Below are positions 18,601 through 24,198 of a stretch of DNA of 24,198 nucleotides, piece by piece; the stretch's first letter is position 1; each line of letters begins with the position of its first letter. The notes beneath the pieces are model-generated. The model was not told the DNA's origin. It made no database searches and was given only the letters and a program-made list of their open reading frames with translations. This DNA comes from Chara braunii (lineage: Eukaryota; Streptophyta; Charophyceae; Charales; Characeae): the NCBI GenBank assembly GCA_003427395.1, contig BFEA01000611.1, forward strand, positions 685,248-709,445. The letters run 5' to 3'. Made by a program: the position numbers and the translations under genes.

Positions 18601-20270
18601 GGTTAGAAAATCGAGCATGGCCACTCCCAAGGACGTCCTCAACAGAGACTCCTAATCTACAGTTATGTGATCGTCAAGCAGCCAGAGAAGACTTATAAAG
18701 GGATCCCTTCTGGATAGACCTCCTTAAAACTTGGAGGAAATTACCCATCCTGGATAAAGTAACCCCAGAAAGATGGGAAGAAGTCTGCCAGCAACAATTA
18801 TTCAACAATACTCTAATTAGAGACTCTCAAGGCTGCACACTAAGTTGCACGGACGCTCCTTGGAAAGGATGGATTAAAAAGGGAGTAACGCGAATCAAGG
18901 ATATCTGGAATAAAGAGACTAAGTACTGGATCGACTTCCCGAACCTCCATAAAAAGTTGAGATATTGCCATCATCAGAAAGAAGCCTCGGACCAGATAAT
19001 TGATATTATCCCTTTGGACTGGGTCAGGATTTTGAGAAAAGGCCCTACCCTCTTACCAAGCGACTAGGTATCCATACATCATCAACCGGGAACGGCGGGA
19101 AAGATTACTGAAGTACACTCGAATGCAGATGTACTAATGGAAGTCTACAATATAGGAGAAGATGGTTTCATCAAAACTTCTCCTCATCAGAATATGAGAC
19201 TAATCCATAAAGATAAATTATCGAGGATTAGAGTATTGACGGTGAAAAACAGGTTGCTGACTTTCAAACCTGACACACCCATATCCCATCTTCCCTTTGA
19301 TCCAATAAGTTGGACCTAGTCGTCAAACGTAAACCAAGGTCGCTCGTACACTCGGTCTCTTCACACCTTATCGGTAAAATCAACATATCGGATGTTGCGC
19401 CCCAGAATTAATATCAAGGAGAAAGTTGAAGACCGATGGATGAGACAACTGAATGTAAACAAAGAAGAATTGCGGTCGGTTAAATGGTTCCATTCAATTA
19501 GGGCTAAACCAGCAAAAATAGCCTCCCTTCAATGGCAAATCACCCACAGATGTCTACCAACCAATGACTGGATCATCGACAGAACGACACTCGAGCAAAG
19601 AGGTATAGCCTTCCCCTGGTGTAAATTCTGCAGATCTACATTCCCATCTAAACAAATCCCAGAGACCATTGAACATTTATTCCTACAATGTCCAGGTTCA
19701 GTTTGGTTATGGAGATGGTGGGACAGGATTTGGAGCCAAATGGAAACCACCCAACCATGGTCATGGAACTGGAAGGCGCTCCTTCTTGAATCATGGACAT
19801 CGTCAAGTGAGGATCTCTTCACAAATAACTTATTCACGATTGGAAGAAGGGCTGTCATATGAACTATATGGGCTCGCAAGTGTACCTTTGAAATGGAAGA
19901 TGCCCGTCTTGATGGGCCGGAATTCACAGATACCATCAAGCAACACATCCAATTGGAGATCCGCACTAAATGGGACTCACTGAAAGAAAAACTTAAATTC
20001 TTATCAACAGAAAAGGATATTAAACAACATATAAAAACATTCAATCAAAACTGGCTTGGGGGGGATCAAGGTGGCAAAATAGGGCAGGTTAAATGGAATG
20101 GGGTNACTGATACTTCTCTTGCTGAGCTCCAAAGATCCTACGTCTTACAATTTAACGACTGGAGCAACATTGACCCTTCTATCCCCCTTAGTCCTCCNTC
20201 TGNATTCCCTGATCTTTTTCCCCCATCCAAACTGNCTNTAGTCCCTGCGTCATGGTTTGGGCTACAATGA
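15669..20270 (+). pseudogene. LINE-B ORF2, APE endonuclease-reverse transcriptase, eight in-frame stops
   Basis: Enzyme for target-primed reverse transcription. One frame holds for ~1,530 codons with no frameshift. Endonuclease (15669-16560): NVNGL, QETHL (Glu 15870), GDFNA (Asp 16188), SRID (16386-16397) and Asp-His at 16476-16481, all catalytic positions intact. Reverse transcriptase (about 16850-18400): PGIDGLPKEFW, QTGFI, FEKAYDHVD, RQGDPIAP and catalytic FADD at 17928-17939, intact. C-terminal zinc motif C-x2-C-x14-H-x4-C (19620-19691) as in zf-RVT. Stops: TAG 16599, TGA 17526, TGA 18408, TAG 18468, TAA 18696, TAG 19065, TAG 19317, TGA 19860. Five of these fall at Trp positions judged from LINE-A or family consensus. 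Ambiguous bases lie near 20105-20237. The end at 20268-20270 is the first stop after homology fades and could itself be a mutated codon. Confidence 0.92.
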
Positions 20271-20555
20271 ACAATGGGACCCATACTGCTAGGATTTTTC
20301 TGAAACACAGTCCCATTTCTTAGATGAATATTATAGAATGGTCAGTTTTGCTAGAAGTAATCGCATATATGGCGCTCGATTTGGGTGAAGAGGCAAAATA
20401 CCAAAGATCATCAGCTATTTCATTTGACAATGATGCAAAGGGACGCTGGACCCGATTTCCAGCAGGTACACCTGGTCACGGATGTTATATGTAAGGGACG
20501 CTGGACCCAATTTCCAGCAGGTGTAGCTCCCCACCAATGGAAGGAGCATTTATTT
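20271..20555 (+). other. LINE-B 3' UTR with twin hairpins
   Basis: Shares ATGGCGCTC...GTGAAGAGG (20370-20393) with the LINE-A 3' UTR (22759-22786). It carries two copies of a 19-nt hairpin at 20445-20463 (stem GCTGGA/TCCAGC, loop CCCGATT) and 20500-20518 (same stem, loop CCCAATT), each preceded by AGGGAC. The distal copy is followed by GCTCC/GGAGC (20526-20547), then the A-rich tail. In LINE families of the stringent type the 3' stem-loop is recognised by the reverse transcriptase; that role is inferred here. Confidence 0.7.
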
Positions 20556-20581
20556 AAAAAAAAAGAAAAAAAGAAAAAAAA
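20556..20581 (+). repeat. LINE-B A-rich tail
   Basis: A runs broken by single G residues. It directly precedes the point where LINE-A ORF2 homology resumes (codons for LELWKDK at 20583), which fixes the 3' boundary of LINE-B. Confidence 0.85.
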
Positions 20582-22603
20582 GTTGGAATTATGGAAAGAC
20601 AAACACTCATCACTACTAGGCCGTACCTTGGTCATTAACAACGTTGTCCTTGCTTTCATATGGTATAAGTCAGTTATATGGCCTCTAGATAAAACAACAC
20701 TCAGAGTATTCCGACAACAGTTAACGACTTTCTTATGAAGAGGCAATCATGAATTAAAAGACGTAATTAGTAGAGTTGTCTGACAATCGATAATTCAGCC
20801 CAAGAGTAAGGTAGATAAGAGGTCATTGACCCAACCACCCAAGCTATGACCTTATCTATTCAATGGATAAAGTGACTCATATTTAACCCACAGACTCAAT
20901 AGGCAACACTAGCTTGGGAACAAATTAAACAATTAGCTCTCCAAACACTAAAAGACGTGGACCCCCTAATGTGGTTGGAGAACTACTTCAGGCCTCTTCC
21001 AAGGGGCACTCACAAAGATCAAATAGGGCAAATAACCTCGGATAGACAAACCGATAGAAGGATTTGTGTAAAGATAATTTTTGAGTCTCCTTGCTTAAAA
21101 CCTGGTGAAAGTTGCATCTGACTGACAAAATTTTCCATGATAGATGGGAAGAAGTATGCCAACAGCCTCTCTTCAACAACCGATGGATTAGAGATTCCCC
21201 ATGGTGTATCCTTCATTGTTTGGATTCGCTTTGGAGGGTTGAGTCAGAAAATGAATCTTGAGAATCAAGGACCTGTGGGATAAGCAAACAAATAACTAGA
21301 TTAACTCATCACTTTTGAAGCAACGCCTTCGTTACAATCATTATCCAGAGGAGGCACTAAAGCAAATAATAGATTTAATCCCCATGGAATGGGTTCGTAT
21401 CCTTCGGAAAAAGCCCAAGTTGGAGATTAATAATTGAGTGGCAATCCAAATCAGCCTCTGAAAATTGGTAATATTTTAGACAAGTTTCCAAATGGGGATA
21501 TAATTTTTTAATTGTATGAGCTCTTACAAGATCATACTCACATTCCTAAAGAGCAAGACCAAATTAAATGGGTACAAGCTGACAAAATCTTCAGAATTAA
21601 GGTTTTACGGAAGAATGATCAATAGTTGGCCTTTAGACCACTCGCTCCCATTTCGGATCTATCATTTGACCCGACGAACTGGATTTGGGGGTCGCCAAGT
21701 AAAGACAAGAAAACTAAAAGGGATTATAAGCGGACTCTTTACACACTGTCAGTCAAATCAACCTATCGGATGTTAAGAGCGAAAGTTAATCTGAAAGACA
21801 GAGTTGCATCTAGTAGGTGGATGAACCATCTCAATATCAGTAAGGAGGACTTAAGGACGATCAAGTTGTTTAATTTAATGAAATTCAAACCGGCCAAGGT
21901 GGTCTCTCTCCAATGGCAGATTGAACACAGATGTCTCCCTACTAATGGTTGGCTGATGGACAAAAATACTTTAGAACGTGCAAGAAAGACATCCCGATGG
22001 TGCAAACTTTGTAAAACAGTCTTTCCTAGCAGACTAATTCCGGAAACTATCAAGCATATTTTTATGCTATGCCCAAGTTTTGTTTGACTCTGATGATGGT
22101 GGGACCGAGTTCGGTCTCAACTAGGACCAGAAATTCCATGGCCATGGGGATGAAAAAGTATCCTCTTGGAAGCATGGATTTCAGAGCCCTGTGAGTAATT
22201 CACACAAAACCTCTTCACAATTGAAAGAAGAGCAGTTATATGGGCCATATGGATGAGACGATGCACATATGAAATGGAGGGAGTCAGGCTTGATGACCCA
22301 AAGTTCACTGAAACAATTCAACAACAGATAGAAACAGATATCTCAATCAAATGGACTCAAGTAAAAGAAAAAATAAATCATTTATCCTCTCGGACTGAGA
22401 TTCTCAAACACATTCAAAAATTCAATACCAGTTGGATGGGAGGAATCCAGGGGGGGAAATTGGGAAGGATACAGTGGGATTGGGCTACGAGAGAGGAAGA
22501 TGAAAAGATAAGTAGAAATTATAAACTGGTATTCGGGGAGTGAACATCATTTGACCCTTCTATATCGCTCCGTGTTGGACTTCCCTGACCCTTTTTCCCC
22601 CGC
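20582..22603 (+). pseudogene. LINE-A ORF2, C-terminal remnant
   Basis: Continuation of the ORF2 reading from 7301, covering the region after the reverse transcriptase core. The zinc motif WCKLC...IKHIFMLC near 21997-22072 keeps all four Cys/His ligands at the LINE-B spacing. The frame is uninterrupted by indels from about 21626 to 22543. Stops at 20736, 22085, 22091, 22151 and 22541 (TGA) align with Trp codons (TGG) of LINE-B; TAG at 20900 does too. TGA 20781 and TGA 21435 align with stops in LINE-B (18408, 19065), probably independent losses of one Trp. TGA 22094 replaces an Arg. Frameshifts lie upstream, in 20790-21600. Confidence 0.85.
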
Positions 22604-23014
22604 ATCCATTGTCTATGATACCAAGTTCCTGGTTTTAGTTATGAATGAGGAACTATAGATAGTGATTAAGGTGGTATTGCATAATTGTACAATCTTATAT
22701 TATGTTATGTCATGTTCTGAAATGTATAGAGGGATAAAACTATATGTTATGGATAAAAATGGCGCTCAAAAAAGAGTGAAGAGGTTCTGCTCCTCCACAA
22801 CATGAGGATGAAGTCTTTTGGATAGGTATCCAGTTGGAAGGTCTAGTAGTTTAGAGTGATAGCATTGTAATGTAGAACATGGCCTACTCGTCTTCTGAGT
22901 ATAAACATCAAAATCTGCTAAACTTTCCAATTATGTTTCAAATAGTACAAATTCATATGGGACGTTGGGCCCGGTTCCCAACACGTGATGCTCCCCACGA
23001 ATAGACTGGAGCTG
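22604..23014 (+). other. LINE-A 3' UTR and terminal hairpins
   Basis: Non-coding. The ATGGCGCTC word is shared with LINE-B. The 19-nt hairpin at 22964-22982 has stem GTTGGG/CCCAAC and loop CCCGGTT: relative to LINE-B, two base pairs are changed on both sides. A second hairpin GCTCC (22990-22994)/GGAGC (23008-23012) follows. The 3' UTR is about 130 bp longer than in LINE-B between the shared word and the hairpin. Confidence 0.65.

Positions 23015-23061
<47 letters not shown>
23015..23061. repeat. T18-A29 palindromic homopolymer
   Basis: Eighteen T run directly into 29 A at the point where the LINE-A tail is expected. The A29 could be the LINE-A tail with a minus-strand tail (T18) inserted before it, or a hairpin artefact. 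Confidence 0.85.
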
Positions 23062-23063
<2 letters not shown>

Positions 23064-23260
23064 GGTCACAAAACTGATAGAACATGGTGGAATATTTTTT
23101 ATTGGGCTTTCAACTTTTCATGGTTTTTTTTTTTTTTTTCCCTTCCCTATAACGTTTGTCCCCGAACGGTCATGAATTCGAAGGGTTCGCCTGGCAGTGG
23201 CCACTATGGTACCGCTCCGATCTGCCAAGCACTCGAATCCACGTTACCATGTGCTGAGAG
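23062..23260. other. Spacer, no gene
   Basis: AT-rich, with T15 near 23125-23139 followed by CCCTT, the same T-run-CCCTT arrangement as at 23852-23879. No gene seen. Confidence 0.4.
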
Positions 23261-23538
23261 GCAGAAAAAGAGCGGGCAGCACGGTTTTTTGCACCTGCCC
23301 GCATACACGTGCTTACCTGCCTGTATACATTCAAACCCTGGTAGAAAAAGAGCTGGCAACACGGTTCTGTGCACCTACCCGCATACATGTGCTCGTTCAA
23401 GCCCTGGTAGAAAACGAGCTGGCAGCACGGTTTTGTGCACCTGCCTGCATACATGTGCTCGTTCAAGCCCTGGTAGAAAAAGAGTTGGCGGCACGGTTAT
23501 GTGCACCTGCCCGCATACATGTGCTCGTTCAAGCCCTG
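23261..23538. repeat. 66-bp minisatellite, four units
   Basis: Units at 23261-23340 (80 bp, with an internal insertion), 23341-23406, 23407-23472 and 23473-23538 (66 bp each). Each contains AAAAAGAGCTGGCA-type and CCGCATACATGTGCTCGTT-type words. Because 66 is divisible by three, frames stay open through the array on both strands; the resulting 22-residue repeats show no coding evidence of their own. Confidence 0.9.
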
Positions 23539-23973
23539 AAACCACGCGGAGGGCAGCGGAATCTGCATCTATTCTTGGGGAGGGCCTGACTAATCATGCG
23601 GAGGGCAAGACTTTCGCATGTGGGAGCGAGAGGAGAAACTGATGAGGAGGGCGGAAGGGCAGCGCAAGCGGGTACAAAACTCACCTGGGGGCGGAAGGGA
23701 CTCCGCCACTACGGACAAACCCGTTACACACGGACATTCTGCTGTGCATGACGCCAAAAATGATACAGGCGTTATATGACTGTCCCGTTGGCAACCGAAC
23801 ATAACAATTTTGACTGTAGTAGGCACGAAGTCGCGTTTTCTGGCCTGTTGAGTTTTTTTTTTTTTTTTTTTTTTCCCTTAACACTCTTAAAGCGTGCAGC
23901 GGGTCTCACGTAACGCTCCCACGGGAACCCGGTTGCAGGTGTTGGGAAAGGCGCCGGGGCAAGGGGTGGGCCA
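23539..23973. other. Spacer with T-rich tract, no gene
   Basis: GC-richer DNA with a T tract at about 23852-23875. Open frames on the minus strand cross the T tract and are not credible. No RNA gene recognised. Confidence 0.4.
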
Positions 23974-24198
23974 GCATGCACTGCTTTCGGAAAGGCTAGA
24001 GTGAATTTAGTGAACTTTGCGCGGGGTCCAGGGAGGATGCACTGCTTTCGGAAAGGCTAGAGTGCTAGAGTTTGCGCGGGGTCCAAGGAAGATGCACTGC
24101 TTTTTTTTTTGGTGGGGGATGGGGAACTTTTATGGAAGGCCGGAGTGAATTTCGCGCGGGGCCCAGGGAAGATACACTGCTTTTTTTTTTTTCTGGGG
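23974..24198 (+). repeat. Tandem repeat of 55-80 bp, cut by window end
   Basis: Units start near 23975, 24036, 24091 and 24171, each with ATGCACTGCTTT (ATACACTGCTTT in the last), a GGAGTGAA/AGAGTG word, and GCGCGGGGTCCAGGGA. In the last two units the CGG after CTGCTTT is replaced by a T10-T12 run. The array continues beyond the window. Confidence 0.8.

Larger units (their letters stand above)
10052..20581 (+). mobile_element. LINE-B, apparently full-length 10.5-kb LINE nested in LINE-A
   Basis: The order is 5' UTR (10052-11443) with three tandem monomers, ORF1 (11444-15610), a 58-nt spacer, ORF2 (15669-20270), a 3' UTR with two 19-nt hairpins, and an A-rich tail (20556-20581). Its 5' edge abuts the broken end of LINE-A ORF2 and its tail abuts the resumed LINE-A ORF2. 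The 5' edge may be marked by a small hairpin (GGTCGG 10052-10057, CCGACC 10074-10079). A target-site duplication is at best faint (TTGAGTTATAGG at 10042-10053 versus TTGGAATTATGG at 20583-20594). All ORFs carry disabling changes. It is less decayed than LINE-A. Confidence 0.85.
20582..23014 (+). mobile_element. LINE-A, 3' part
   Basis: Homologous to LINE-B from LELWKDKH onward, through the ORF2 C-terminus and 3' UTR to the twin-hairpin 3' end (22964-22982 and 22990-23012). It starts at the residue following the break at 10051 and does not overlap the 5' part, as expected if LINE-B split one element. The tail is replaced by a T18/A29 palindrome at 23015-23061. Confidence 0.85.

Noticed and set aside
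15669-20270. Alternative genetic code with UGA as Trp
   Set aside because: TAG is also found at Trp positions, TGA also at Arg positions, and TAA/TAG occur elsewhere; mutational decay explains all by transitions. Kept as an alternative in findings.
23261-23538. CRISPR-like array
   Set aside because: Units are contiguous without variable spacers and the context is a eukaryotic repeat region; it is a minisatellite.
23172-23642. 156-residue open frame through the minisatellite
   Set aside because: Openness follows from the 66-bp period and equally affects other frames; no independent coding sign.
1-24198. tRNA or rRNA genes
   Set aside because: I looked for tRNA arm motifs and conserved rRNA words on both strands and saw none; a covariance-model scan would be needed to exclude them fully.

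Overview
The window is eukaryotic nuclear DNA made almost entirely of repeats. No host protein-coding gene could be supported. The evidence is two LINE (non-LTR) retrotransposons with APE-type endonuclease and reverse transcriptase, the 5' part of U2 snRNA, many long A or T tracts, AAT microsatellite tails, small foldback transposons and tandem satellites. I cannot name the species. The LINE architecture (ORF1 with a DUF4283-like region and a CCHC knuckle, ORF2 ending in a zf-RVT-like zinc motif) is the kind seen in L1-clade elements of plants and various protists. Several ambiguous bases (n) show the sequence is not finished quality.

Layout. 1-5.7 kb: hairpin-rich foldback DNA (407-1049), homopolymers, minus-strand 3' ends of retroelements (2043-2135, 3095-3215), a three-unit 56-bp repeat spaced by T tracts (4133-4356), a U2 snRNA retrocopy with target-site duplication (4591-4705), a 168-bp foldback MITE (4731-4898) and a fresh 162-bp tandem duplication (5117-5439). 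6.0-10.05 kb: 5' part of an old, decayed LINE (LINE-A), carrying a 189-bp hAT-like insertion. 10.05-20.58 kb: a second, apparently full-length LINE (LINE-B, about 10.5 kb). It has a 5' UTR with three ~250-bp tandem monomers, an unusually long ORF1 (about 1,390 codons, broken), an ORF2 (about 1,530 codons, one frame throughout with eight in-frame stops), and a 3' UTR with hairpins and an A-rich tail. 20.58-23.01 kb: the 3' part of LINE-A, resuming almost exactly where its first part stopped, so LINE-B sits inside LINE-A. 23.0-24.2 kb: a T/A palindrome, a 66-bp minisatellite and a further tandem repeat cut by the window end.

How the parts work together: in each LINE, ORF1 would supply the RNA-binding particle protein and ORF2 the nick-and-copy enzyme. 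A 19-nt hairpin followed by a second short hairpin lies just before the tail of both LINEs and also in shorter minus-strand copies. Its stem shows paired changes, so it is a good candidate for the RNA signal read by this family's reverse transcriptase. The U2 retrocopy, with an A-rich/AAT tail and a flanking duplication, looks like cargo moved by such machinery. All LINE genes here are broken, so the window holds no autonomous copy.
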